This document shows, piece after piece, positions 23,993 to 32,864 of a stretch of 42,259 bases of DNA. Where the stretch lies: positions 1 to 42,259 of the forward strand of contig NZ_JANCLU010000030.1 of NCBI RefSeq assembly GCF_024294805.1, in the 5' to 3' direction. Both the position numbers and the translations under genes were made by a program. The stretch's first letter is position 1. Each line of letters starts with the position of its first letter. The notes below the pieces were generated by a model, which was not told where the DNA came from, ran no database searches, and worked only from the letters and a program-made list of their open reading frames with translations. The stretch comes from Alsobacter ponti. Its GTDB lineage: Bacteria > Pseudomonadota > Alphaproteobacteria > Rhizobiales > Beijerinckiaceae.

Positions 23993-26551
23993 ATGGACGA
24001 TATCCTGCGCGAATTCGTGACCGAGACGAGCGAGTCGATCGAGAACGTCGACCGCGAACTCGTGCGCCTCGAGCAGGAACCCAATAACGAGCAGGTGCTT
24101 CGGCACATTTTTCGGCTCGTCCACACCATCAAGGGCACGTGCGGCTTCCTCGGGCTCAGCCGGCTGGAGACGCTGGCGCACGCCGCCGAGGACCTGATGT
24201 CGCGCTTCCGCGAGGGCGCGCCCGTGACGAGCGAGGCGGTGACGGTCATCCTCGCCACCATCGACCGCGTGAAGCTGATCCTGAAGGGGCTGGAAGAGGC
24301 CGAGCGCGAGCCGGAGGGGTCCGACGAGGCGCTCGTCGAGGCGCTGGAGCGCCTGGCCCGCGGCGCGGCGGCCGGGCCGCCGGTGATCGCCGTCGAGAGC
24401 CCGCCCGCCGCCGCACCTGAGCCTCCGGACCCCACGGCGCGCGAAAGGCCGGAGCCGGCCCGCGCCCCGCCGGCGCGGCGCACGGACCCCGTGTCGCGGC
24501 TCCCGGTGACGCCCGGCGTGCAGTCCGTGCGTGTCGGGCTCGACGCGCTGGAAGGCCTGATGACCATGGTCTCGGAGCTGGTGCTGACGCGCAACCAGCT
24601 CATCGACATCAGCCGCCGGTCCGAGCTGACCGAATTCAACGCCCCCCTGCAGCGCCTCTCGACCGTCACGGCCGAACTGCAGGCGCGCGTGATGAAGACG
24701 CGCATGCAGCCGATCAGCACGGCCTGGCAGAAGCTGCCCCGGCTGGCGCGCGACCTCAGCGCCGAACTGGGCAAGGACATCGAGCTGGTGATGTCCGGCG
24801 CCGAGACCGAGCTGGATCGGCAGGTGCTCGAACTCATCAAGGACCCGCTGACCCACCTGATCCGCAACGCCGCCGACCACGGCATCGAGACCCCGCTGGA
24901 GCGCATGCGCGTGGGCAAGCCCGGGCGCGGCGTCATCCGCGTCTCGGCCGCGCACGAGAGCGGCACCATCTCCATCGAGATCGCCGACGACGGACGCGGC
25001 CTCGACATCCCCCGCATCGCCGCTTTGGCGGTGGAGCGCGAACTCGCCACCGCCGCCGAGGTGGAGACGATGAGCGAGGCGCAGATCGCGCGCTTCATCT
25101 TCGCGCCGGGGTTCTCGACCGTGCGCGAAGTGTCGCACGTGTCCGGGCGCGGCGTCGGCATGGACGTGGTGCGCACCAATATCGAGCTGATCGGCGGCTC
25201 CGTCGACGTGAGCTGGACGCCGGGCGCGGGCTCGGTCTTCACCCTGAAGATCCCGCTGACGCTCGCCATTCTCGCGGCGCTCATCATCGAGACGGGCGGC
25301 CAGCGCTTCGCCATTCCGCAGGTGGTGGTGGTGGAGCTGGTGCAGCCGCGCAACTCGTCCGAGCACAGGCTGGCGACGATCAACGGGCAGGCCGTTCTTC
25401 TGCTGCGCGACATGACGCTGCCGGTGCTTCGGCTCTCGCGCCTGCTCGGCCTGCCGGGCGAGGACCGTCCCGTCGACGACAGCTTCATCGTCATCATGCG
25501 CGTCGGCAAGCGCAGCTTCGGCGTCATCGTCGACGCGGTGTTCCACACCGAGGAGATCGTCGTGAAGCCGATGTCGGCGCTGCTCAAGGGCCTGACCTTC
25601 TTCAGCGGCAACACCATCCTGGGCGACGGGCGGGTGATCCTGATCCTCGACCCGAACGGGGTGGCCGCGGCGGCCGGGGACGCGCCTGCGGCGGCCGGGC
25701 GGGAGAGCGGGGAGGCCGACGCGGCCCTGGGCCCGCTGCGGCAGGAGCGCACGGCTTTCCTGGTGTTCCGGGCCGGCGACGGCGAGCCGAGGGCGGTGCC
25801 GCTCGCCTCCGTGACGCGGCTGGAGGAATTCGACGCGTCGCGCATCGAAACGCTGGGCGGACGGCGCGTGGTGCAGTATCGCGGCGACCTGCTGCCGCTG
25901 GTGGGGCTCGGCCCGGACGGCGCCGTCCCCGCGAGCGGCGTGCAGCCGGTGCTCGTGTTCTCCGAGCGCGGCCGTATCGCCGGGCTCGCCGTGGACGAAG
26001 TGGTCGACATCATCGAGGACCATCTGGACGTGCGCCCGGTCGGCCAGTCGCCCGGCGTGGTGGGCACGGCGGTGATCCACGGCAGGGCGACCGAGATCGT
26101 CGACGTCGCCCATTACCTCCCGCTCGCCTGCCCCGACTGGTTCGAGCCGAACGAGCAGTCCCGCGCCAGCGGCGCGCGCCGCGTGCTGCTGCTGGAAAGC
26201 ACGCCATTCTTCCGCGGGCTGCTGGGGCCGGTGCTGAAGGCGGCCGGCTACGACGTGGTGGCCATGGCCGACGGGCAGGAGGCGCTGGAGCTGCTGGAGT
26301 CCGACCGCCGCTTCGACGCGCTGGTGCTCGACGTGGAGGCCCCGGGCGTCGGAGGCTTCGAGATCGCCGAGGCGTTGCTCGGCGACCGCCGCGCGCCCCT
26401 GCCAATCATCGGGCTCGCCACGCGGCCCTCGCGGGAGACGCTGGACCGGGCGCAGCGCCTCGGCCTGTTCGAGTTCGTCGCCAAGTTCGACCGCGAGGGC
26501 CTGCTGGCCGCGCTGGCCGACGGGCTGCAGGCCAGGGAGGCAGCGGCATGA
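23993..26551 (+). CDS. cheA: CheA-type hybrid histidine kinase
   Basis: An 852-residue chemotaxis-type kinase. The Hpt domain has HTIKGTCGFLG (His44). A Pro-rich linker (128-175) stands where the CheY/CheB-binding P2 domain would be, so P2 is absent or tiny. A P3 dimerisation segment follows (about 178-245), then HATPase with HLIRNAADHG (Asn292), DDGRG (332-336) and SGRGVGMDVV. Two CheW-like domains follow (about 420-555 and 580-715). The C-terminal receiver (729-845) has Asp780 and Lys831 but only one acidic residue at its start (LLLEST), so Mg2+ binding may be impaired. No cheY, cheB, cheR or receptor gene is present, so its output may not be ordinary chemotaxis. Confidence 0.92.
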   Translation: MDDILREFVTETSESIENVDRELVRLEQEPNNEQVLRHIFRLVHTIKGTCGFLGLSRLETLAHAAEDLMSRFREGAPVTSEAVTVILATIDRVKLILKGLEEAEREPEGSDEALVEALERLARGAAAGPPVIAVESPPAAAPEPPDPTARERPEPARAPPARRTDPVSRLPVTPGVQSVRVGLDALEGLMTMVSELVLTRNQLIDISRRSELTEFNAPLQRLSTVTAELQARVMKTRMQPISTAWQKLPRLARDLSAELGKDIELVMSGAETELDRQVLELIKDPLTHLIRNAADHGIETPLERMRVGKPGRGVIRVSAAHESGTISIEIADDGRGLDIPRIAALAVERELATAAEVETMSEAQIARFIFAPGFSTVREVSHVSGRGVGMDVVRTNIELIGGSVDVSWTPGAGSVFTLKIPLTLAILAALIIETGGQRFAIPQVVVVELVQPRNSSEHRLATINGQAVLLLRDMTLPVLRLSRLLGLPGEDRPVDDSFIVIMRVGKRSFGVIVDAVFHTEEIVVKPMSALLKGLTFFSGNTILGDGRVILILDPNGVAAAAGDAPAAAGRESGEADAALGPLRQERTAFLVFRAGDGEPRAVPLASVTRLEEFDASRIETLGGRRVVQYRGDLLPLVGLGPDGAVPASGVQPVLVFSERGRIAGLAVDEVVDIIEDHLDVRPVGQSPGVVGTAVIHGRATEIVDVAHYLPLACPDWFEPNEQSRASGARRVLLLESTPFFRGLLGPVLKAAGYDVVAMADGQEALELLESDRRFDALVLDVEAPGVGGFEIAEALLGDRRAPLPIIGLATRPSRETLDRAQRLGLFEFVAKFDREGLLAALADGLQAREAAA

Positions 26552-27045
26552 GCGTCGCCCCCACTTCGACGCGGGAGCCCGGCGGCGAGCGGGTCGCTGT
26601 CACCGATTACGTGACCGTGTTCGTCGACGGCCAGCTCTTCGGCCTGCCGATCGCCAGCGTGCAGGACGTCTTCATGCGCGGTCAGATGACGCCGGTGCCC
26701 GGCGCGCCGCCGGAGATCCTGGGGCTCATCAACCTGCGCGGCCGCGTGCTCACCGCGCTGTCGCTGCGCCGCCTGCTCGGCCTCGCCGATCCGCTGGCGC
26801 AGGGCGCGATGGTGGTCGGCGTCGAGCACGGGGGCGAGTCGTTCGGCCTCCTGGTCGACCGCGTCGGCGAGGTGTTGAGCCTGCCGGTGTCGGACCGCCG
26901 CGCGAACCCCGGCAATCTCGACCCCGCGTGGGCGCGCTTCGCCCGGGGCATCTACTGGCTGCCGGAAGGGCTTCTCGTGGTGCTCGACATCGACGCCGCG
27001 CTGGGGCTGGGCGGCGCGCCTGCCGAACCCGACGGCGCCATCTGA
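26548..27045 (+). CDS. cheW: CheW-like scaffold protein
   Basis: A 165-residue CheW domain: YVTVFVDGQLFGLPIASVQD, GAPPEILGLINLRGRVLTAL, then SFGLLVDRVGEVLSL. It links CheA to receptors. ATG 26548 overlaps the cheA stop in ATGA, so the two are translationally coupled and surely act together. The C-terminus ends without extension. A strong bidirectional terminator follows. Confidence 0.93.
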   Translation: MSVAPTSTREPGGERVAVTDYVTVFVDGQLFGLPIASVQDVFMRGQMTPVPGAPPEILGLINLRGRVLTALSLRRLLGLADPLAQGAMVVGVEHGGESFGLLVDRVGEVLSLPVSDRRANPGNLDPAWARFARGIYWLPEGLLVVLDIDAALGLGGAPAEPDGAI

Positions 27046-27059
27046 ACCCCCTCAAAACG

Positions 27060-27089
27060 AAAACCCCGCCGGGCGAGGGCGGGGCTTTT
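27060..27089. terminator. Bidirectional terminator between cheW and ctrA
   Basis: AAAACCCCGCC pairs with GGCGGGGCTTTT around GGGCGAG. The T-run on one strand and the A-run on the other let it end transcripts from both convergent genes. Confidence 0.9.
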
Positions 27090-27109
27090 GATGGGCCGGG
27101 AGGTCCGCG

Positions 27110-27811
<702 letters not shown>

Positions 27812-27881
27812 TTCAGGTCTCCAAGCTCGCCCCTTGGTCCGCGACCGCGGCTTCCGCCGGTGGGACCCGGAGGAGCCCCCC

Positions 27882-27901
27882 GGATGCCCTTTCGGGCATC
27901 C
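27882..27901 (-). other. GAAA-tetraloop hairpin in the ctrA leader
   Basis: GGATGCCC (27882-27889) pairs perfectly with GGGCATCC (27894-27901). On the ctrA transcript strand the loop is GAAA, a stable GNRA tetraloop. It lies 71-90 bases before the ctrA start with no U-run after it, so it looks like an mRNA leader structure rather than a terminator. Confidence 0.6.
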
Positions 27902-28135
27902 TCATCGTCCCGACTCGCAACGTTAACGTCCAATGGTTAACAAAACCTGATTCCGTTCGGCAAGGCCTCTGGCGCGGAATATCCGCGAATCGGCATAAAT
28001 CGCTGTTTTCGCCGTCAAAAATCAGATCAGCCCCGTTCAGATTTCAGATGAACAAATTTCCTTAAGCGACTCTCCCGACTCGCAGTTGCCAGGCTGGGGG
28101 ACGGCATTGCGGCGGGAGCCTCGGGGGCATTCTTA

Positions 28136-28146
28136 ACCGGACCGGT
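28136..28146. promoter_or_regulatory. ACCGG-A-CCGGT palindrome upstream of fliI
   Basis: A perfect 11-base inverted repeat directly joined to a TTAACC half-site (28133-28138). It lies about 165 bases before the fliI start. It could be an operator for an unknown regulator or part of an extended CtrA site; no further support. Confidence 0.3.
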
Positions 28147-28309
28147 AAATGAAGCGTAAAGCGTCAGCCGAAGCGTGTGAAAATGATGTCGCGCACGCGA
28201 CGCGGGTGACCGCGGACGACGGTCCCGCCCGGCCGTTCGCGCCTACAGACGCGGGACGTCGGGGCTCCCCGTTGGTTTCACGCCCGCCGCGAATCGCTAT
28301 GATCCCGCC

Positions 28310-29650
28310 ATGATCGAGCATGACCGCGGACTTCTGGCCGGCCTCGCGAACGAGGTCGAACGGCTCGACGGCGTCGTCACCTATGGCCGCGTCGCGAGCC
28401 TGCGCGGACTGATGATCGAGATCGCCGGCCCCATCCACGCCATGCAGGTCGGCGGCCTGGTGGACGTCGAGATCGCGCCCGGGCGCTCGATCGGGGCGGA
28501 GGTCGTCGGTTTCTCGGGCGACCGCGCGCTGGTGATGCCGTTCGGCGTCGTCGAGGGCATCAGGCGCGGCGCGCGGGCGGTGGTGCGCGCGGCGCGTGGC
28601 GGCGTGCGGCCGAGCGCCGGCTGGCTGGGGCGCGTCGTCAACGCGCTGGGCGAGCCGATCGACGGGCGTGGCCCGCTGCCGGTGGGGCCGAGCGTCGCGA
28701 TGTTGCGCAACGACCCGCCTCCAGCTCACGCGCGGATGCGTGTCGGCGCGCCGCTCGACCTCGGCGTGCGCGTGCTCAACACCTTTACAACGTGCTGCCG
28801 GGGCCAGCGCATCGGCATCTTCGCCGGCTCGGGCGTCGGCAAGTCGGTGCTGCTCTCCATGCTGGCGCGCAACGCCGCCTCCGACGTGGCGGTGATCGGC
28901 CTCGTCGGCGAGCGCGGACGCGAGGTGCAGGAGTTCCTGCAGGAGGACCTCGGCCCGGAGGGGCTGGCGCGCTCCATCGTCGTCGTGGCGACTTCCGACG
29001 AGCCCGCGCTGATGCGCCGGCAGGCGGCCTATCTCACGCTGGCGCTGGCCGAGCATTTCCGCGACGAGGGCCGCGAGGTGCTGTGCATGATCGACAGCGT
29101 CACGCGCTTCGCGATGGCGCAGCGCGAGATCGGGCTGGCGGCCGGCGAGCCGCCGACGACGCGCGGCTACACGCCGACCGTGTTCACCGAGCTGCCGCGC
29201 CTGCTGGAGCGCGCCGGGCCGGGCGAGGCGGGGCAGGGCAACATCACCGGCCTGTTCACGGTGCTGGTCGACGGCGACGACCACAACGAGCCGGTCGCCG
29301 ACGCGGTGCGCGGCATCCTCGACGGCCACGTGGTGATGGAGCGCGCCATCGCCGAGCGCGGGCGCTACCCGGCGGTCAACGTGCTGAAATCGGTGTCGCG
29401 CACCATGCCGCGCTCCTGCGACCCGGCCTACTGGCCGACGGTGCAGGCGGCGCGGCAGGCCATGGCGACCTTCGCCGACATGGAGGAGCTGATCCGGCTC
29501 GGCGCCTACCGCGCCGGGTCGTCGGCGGAAGTGGACGGGGCCATCCGCCTGAACGGGCCGCTCGAAGAATTCCTGCGACAAGGTAAGGAAGAGTCAACCT
29601 CATTGGGCGATGGTTATCGCCGTCTCGCGGAGATCATGGCCTCAACCTGA
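28310..29650 (+). CDS. fliI: Flagellum-specific ATPase FliI
   Basis: A 446-residue F1-beta-like ATPase that energises export of rod, hook and filament proteins by the flagellar type III system. Walker A is GSGVGKS (173-179). ERGREVQEF (201-209) and Walker [18 protein letters not shown] follow, with [14 protein letters not shown] after them, which together are typical of FliI/type III ATPases. It is the first gene of a fliI-fliJ pair. The upstream region shared with ctrA contains TTAA words and GANTC sites. Confidence 0.95.
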   Translation: MIEHDRGLLAGLANEVERLDGVVTYGRVASLRGLMIEIAGPIHAMQVGGLVDVEIAPGRSIGAEVVGFSGDRALVMPFGVVEGIRRGARAVVRAARGGVRPSAGWLGRVVNALGEPIDGRGPLPVGPSVAMLRNDPPPAHARMRVGAPLDLGVRVLNTFTTCCRGQRIGIFAGSGVGKSVLLSMLARNAASDVAVIGLVGERGREVQEFLQEDLGPEGLARSIVVVATSDEPALMRRQAAYLTLALAEHFRDEGREVLCMIDSVTRFAMAQREIGLAAGEPPTTRGYTPTVFTELPRLLERAGPGEAGQGNITGLFTVLVDGDDHNEPVADAVRGILDGHVVMERAIAERGRYPAVNVLKSVSRTMPRSCDPAYWPTVQAARQAMATFADMEELIRLGAYRAGSSAEVDGAIRLNGPLEEFLRQGKEESTSLGDGYRRLAEIMAST

Positions 29651-29718
29651 GGTTGCGATCGAGTTCCGTCCTTGCGCCAAGGTCGTCCCGACCCGACCTC
29701 CAAGTGTGAGTAGAGCCC

Positions 29719-30135
29719 ATGAAGTCGCGTGAAACCGTCATGCGCCTGAAGCGCTTCCAGGTCGACGAAAAGCGTCGGCGGGTGGCGCAGATTGAGATGA
29801 TGATCGCCGATTTCGAACGCATGGCCGCCGATCTCGACCGCGAAATCGCCATCGAGGAGCAGCGCGCCGGCATCTCGGACAAGGCTCACTTCGCCTACCC
29901 GACCTATGCGCGCGCCGCCATGCAGCGCAAGGAGAACCTCGTGCGCTCGGCGGACGAGCTGAAGGGCCAGCTGGTCGATGCCCGCGCCGAGCTGGAGGAC
30001 GCGTTCGAGGACCTCAAGAAGTTCGAGATCCTCGAGGACCGTGAGCAGGCCCGCGAGCGCGCCGCCGAGAGCGCCCGCGAGCAGTCGGAGATGGACCGCG
30101 TCGCCATGTCGATGCGCGGCTTCGCCCGCGCCTGA
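29719..30135 (+). CDS. fliJ: Flagellar export protein FliJ
   Basis: A 138-residue, all-helical coiled-coil protein placed right after fliI, the usual fliJ position. It starts MKSRETVMRLKRFQVDEKRR, followed by long amphipathic helices. FliJ is the stalk that binds the FliI hexamer and FlhA and helps engage the export gate. Sequence conservation is low in this family, so the call rests on position, length and coiled-coil character. A good terminator follows at 30193-30220. Confidence 0.88.
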   Translation: MKSRETVMRLKRFQVDEKRRRVAQIEMMIADFERMAADLDREIAIEEQRAGISDKAHFAYPTYARAAMQRKENLVRSADELKGQLVDARAELEDAFEDLKKFEILEDREQARERAAESAREQSEMDRVAMSMRGFARA

Positions 30136-30192
30136 GCCGTTTCGGATCGCGCGCGCACGCCGCGCGCGGCGGACCCTCGGGTCCCAGGAAGA

Positions 30193-30220
30193 GCCCGGCG
30201 CCGGCACGCCGGGCTTTTTT
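30193..30220. terminator. Terminator after fliIJ
   Basis: GCCCGGCG (30193-30200) pairs with CGCCGGGC (30207-30214) around CCGGCA and is followed by six T (30215-30220), ending the fliI-fliJ transcript on the plus strand. Confidence 0.9.
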
Positions 30221-30223
30221 CGT

Positions 30224-30844
30224 TCAGGCCGGCGGCGGCAGGTCGGGCCTGATGTCCGCCGGCAGCGCGCCGGCGGCGCGCGGGTCGTCGATCACCTCGA
30301 CGGCGAGCTTGTAAGGGACAAGCCCGGCGCGCCGGTAGAAGGCCACCGCGCCGGGGTGGTCGAGCGTGCAGGTGTGCAGCCAGAATCGCCGGATCGGCCG
30401 CGACCAGGCGATTTCCAGCGCGCGCGCCATCATCCACCGCCCGGCCCCCGAGCCGATCAGGCTGTCCGTCACGCCGAAATACACCAGCTCCGCCTCGCCC
30501 GGCTGGCGGAAGTCCAGTTCCAGCAGGCCCTCGGCGCGGCCGTCGCGCATCAGCGCGTGGGCCTCGACGCCGGGATCGGCCAGCACGGCCTCGATGTCGG
30601 AGAGTGGCGCGGAGAGCCGTGACACCCACAGCCAGCGCGCGCCGACGCGCCGGTAGACGTCGCGGTAGAGCTCCGCGTCCCCCGCCCCCAGCCGGCGCAG
30701 CGACAGCCCGTCCGGGGCCGGCCCGGGCGCGGCCGGAAGCGGGCGCGTGGCCTCCAGGTAGGTCACGACCGAGGCGAGCTTGCCCGGCGGCAGGTCGTGA
30801 TACCCGTCCGCGATCGCCAGAACCCGCGCCGTGTCCCCCGTCAT
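30224..30844 (-). CDS. GNAT-family N-acetyltransferase
   Basis: A 206-residue acetyltransferase. The acetyl-CoA loop is GSGAGRWMMARAL, with the preceding strand AELVYFGVTDSLIG. The C-terminal AVAFYRRAGLVPYKLAVEV is the characteristic helix-strand after the cofactor site. The N-terminal part (to about 60) is an extra segment. The substrate is unknown. ATG 30844 is chosen (MTGDTARV); upstream in-frame sequence is Arg-rich and not protein-like. It converges on fliJ, with the terminator lying between. Confidence 0.82.
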   Translation of the reverse strand: MTGDTARVLAIADGYHDLPPGKLASVVTYLEATRPLPAAPGPAPDGLSLRRLGAGDAELYRDVYRRVGARWLWVSRLSAPLSDIEAVLADPGVEAHALMRDGRAEGLLELDFRQPGEAELVYFGVTDSLIGSGAGRWMMARALEIAWSRPIRRFWLHTCTLDHPGAVAFYRRAGLVPYKLAVEVIDDPRAAGALPADIRPDLPPPA

Positions 30845-30977
30845 GCCGCCGCGCCTCTCGCCGTGCTCCCGCCGGCGGCGCGAGCCCAAGTTGCAAACAT
30901 CTTGCCCTTGTCACGGGCCTCATGCACTGATGCCCGGAAATTCGGCGGGCACAAGGAGGCGGCGCGGTCCGTCCTGC

Positions 30978-32039
30978 ATGAAGCGCATCATGGATTATGT
31001 GTGGCCGCTCGTCGGTCTCGTCGCGGTGGTCCTCTCCGTCCATGCGCTCTATGCCAAGCTGAAGGCCGAGGCCGCGGTGGAGCCCGGCGTCGGCGCGCTC
31101 CTGGAGCAGGGGACGGTCTGGTCGAACATCGGGACGATCGCCCACGTCATCGCTCAGAAGATCGCGGCGATTCCGCCCCAGGGCTATGCTCTCGCCGGGC
31201 TGTCGACGCTGGTCGCCTACGCCGCGCTCGCCTGGTACGACCGCATCGCGCTGCTGCACCTGGGCAAGGCGCGCGGCATCTCGTGGATCTACGTCGCGGT
31301 CTGCTCGTTCGTCACCTACGCGCTGTCGCACAATATCGGCGCATCGGTGTTCTCGGGCGGCATGGTGCGCTACCGCGCCTACCGGGCGAAGGGCCTGTCG
31401 CCCTCCGAGGTGGCGCTTCTGGTGGCGCTGTGCTCCTTCACCTTCGCCTTCGGCACCCTGCTGCTGCTCGGGCTGGTGCTGGTCGGCGAGCCGCAGATCC
31501 TGCGCCCGCTCGCCAGCCTGTCGCCGTGGTTCGCCATCCACGAGACGGCGGCGCGGCTGGCGGGGCTGGCGATGCTGGCCTTCGTGGCGCTCTACACGCT
31601 GGGCTCGTGGCTGCACTTCAAGCCGCTGACCATCAAGCATTTCCACCTCGTCTATCCCCGCCTGAACATCGTGGCGCGGCAATACGTGGCGGCGCCGCTC
31701 GAGCTGGTCGGCGCGGCGGGCATCATCTATTTCGCCCTTCCCGAGACCGGAAACCCCGGCTTCTTCGTGGTGCTGGGCGCGTTCCTGCTGTCGTTCTCGG
31801 CCGGGCTGCTGTCGCAGGTTCCCGGCGGGGTGGGCGTGATGGAGGCGGTGTTCCTGGCCATCATGCCGGGCATCCCGGCCCCGGCCGTGTTCGCGGCCCT
31901 GCTGGTCTGGCGGCTGTTCTACCTGATCCTGCCGCTCGTGATGTCCATTCCGGTGGTGCTCGGCTTCGAGCGCTGGCGGCTGGCCGAGCTGGCGCGCGAG
32001 AAGCACCGCCACGCGCCCCCGGAGGGCGGCGGGGAATGA
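30978..32039 (+). CDS. Lysylphosphatidylglycerol synthetase/UPF0104-type membrane protein
   Basis: A 353-residue polytopic protein with about eight hydrophobic helices. YALSHNIGASVFSGGMVRYRAYRAKGLS and LSFSAGLLSQVPGGVGVMEAVFLAI match the flippase-like domain of MprF and the UPF0104/AglD family. Such proteins move lipids or lipid-linked sugars across the inner membrane. There is no LPG synthetase catalytic domain. The start is uncertain: ATG 30978 (MKRIMDYVW) or ATG 30990; a good AAGGAGG at 30952-30958 is too far from either. The methyltransferase start codon overlaps its stop. Confidence 0.82.
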   Translation: MKRIMDYVWPLVGLVAVVLSVHALYAKLKAEAAVEPGVGALLEQGTVWSNIGTIAHVIAQKIAAIPPQGYALAGLSTLVAYAALAWYDRIALLHLGKARGISWIYVAVCSFVTYALSHNIGASVFSGGMVRYRAYRAKGLSPSEVALLVALCSFTFAFGTLLLLGLVLVGEPQILRPLASLSPWFAIHETAARLAGLAMLAFVALYTLGSWLHFKPLTIKHFHLVYPRLNIVARQYVAAPLELVGAAGIIYFALPETGNPGFFVVLGAFLLSFSAGLLSQVPGGVGVMEAVFLAIMPGIPAPAVFAALLVWRLFYLILPLVMSIPVVLGFERWRLAELAREKHRHAPPEGGGE

Positions 32040-32860
32040 CCGCCGCGCGCGGCCGGGCGATGGGCCTCGCCACCGCTCTCGGCTGGGCGCGGCGCGGCTT
32101 CGTCATTCCCTATCGCTACGCGGCCTCGGCGACGCCCGCCGCCTATCCGGCGCTGGAGCCTTTGTTCGCCGCCGCGACGCCGTCCTTCCGCGCCGTGCTG
32201 GCCTGCATCGAGGACCACGCGGCGGAGCTCTCCGCCATCGGCGGGGGCGAGGGTCAGGCGCGCTTCGACCAGGACTGGTTCCCGCGGCTCGACGCGGCGG
32301 CCGCCTACGCGCTGGTGCGGCGCGAGCGGCCGGCGCGCATCGTCGAGATCGGCTCCGGGCACTCGACCCGCTTCCTGGCGCGCGCCGTGCGCGACGGGGG
32401 GCTCGCCACGCGGATCGCTTGCGTCGATCCGGCCCCGCGCGCCTCGCTGGCGGCGCTCGACGTGACCCACCACGCGGTGACGCTCGACGCCGCCGATCCC
32501 GCCCTGACTTCGTCGCTCGGCGCGGGCGACGTGCTGTTCATCGACTCCAGCCACATCGCCATGCCGGGCACCGACGTCGACCGCCTCGTGCTCGACGTCC
32601 TGCCCCGCCTCGGCGCGGGGGCGCTGGTCCACATCCACGACATCCTGCTGCCCGACGCCTATCCCGACGACTGGGCGTGGCGCGGCTACAACGAGCAGAT
32701 CGTCATCGGCGCGCTGCTGCAGGGCGGCGGCTACGAGCTGGTGTTCGCCTCGCACTACGTCGCGGCGCGCCTGCGCGACGAGGCGAGGGCCGGCGTGCTC
32801 GGCCGGTTGGCGCTGGCGCGGGGCGCGCGCGAAACGAGCCTCTGGCTGCGCAAGCGCTGA
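32036..32860 (+). CDS. Class I SAM-dependent methyltransferase-like protein
   Basis: A 274-residue protein. SAM motif I is RIVEIGSGHSTRFLARAV. An acidic strand end follows at IACVDPAPR, then GDVLFIDSSHIAMPGTDVDR, and HIHDILLPDAYPDDWAWRGYNEQ contains conserved acidic residues. It resembles the Methyltransf_24 type. The substrate is unknown. ATG 32036 overlaps the stop of the upstream flippase-like gene, so the pair is probably an operon and the substrate could be membrane related. It ends four bases from the convergent flhA stop. Confidence 0.78.
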   Translation: MTAARGRAMGLATALGWARRGFVIPYRYAASATPAAYPALEPLFAAATPSFRAVLACIEDHAAELSAIGGGEGQARFDQDWFPRLDAAAAYALVRRERPARIVEIGSGHSTRFLARAVRDGGLATRIACVDPAPRASLAALDVTHHAVTLDAADPALTSSLGAGDVLFIDSSHIAMPGTDVDRLVLDVLPRLGAGALVHIHDILLPDAYPDDWAWRGYNEQIVIGALLQGGGYELVFASHYVAARLRDEARAGVLGRLALARGARETSLWLRKR

Positions 32861-32864
32861 GGCG

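Larger units (their letters stand above)
27812..28309. promoter_or_regulatory. ctrA-fliI divergent control region
   Basis: Almost 500 bases with no gene. It holds TTAA words at 27923, 27937, 28062 and 28133, in a window where TTAA is otherwise rare outside the FRG insertion. The 27923/27937 pair reads TTAACCATTGGACGTTAAC on the ctrA strand: a TTAACCAT half-site like the rhizobial CtrA motif, but with a 10-base spacer. GANTC sites occur at 27912, 27949, 27987, 28068, 28077 and 28291. A TTGACG (minus strand, 28018-28013) may be a ctrA -35, though I found no matching -10. Autoregulation by CtrA and control by CcrM methylation are inferences. Confidence 0.6.

Noticed and set aside
28272-28303. 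Sigma-70 promoter TTGGTT...TATGAT before fliI
   Set aside because: The spacer is 20 bases and the -10 would end only six bases before the start codon.
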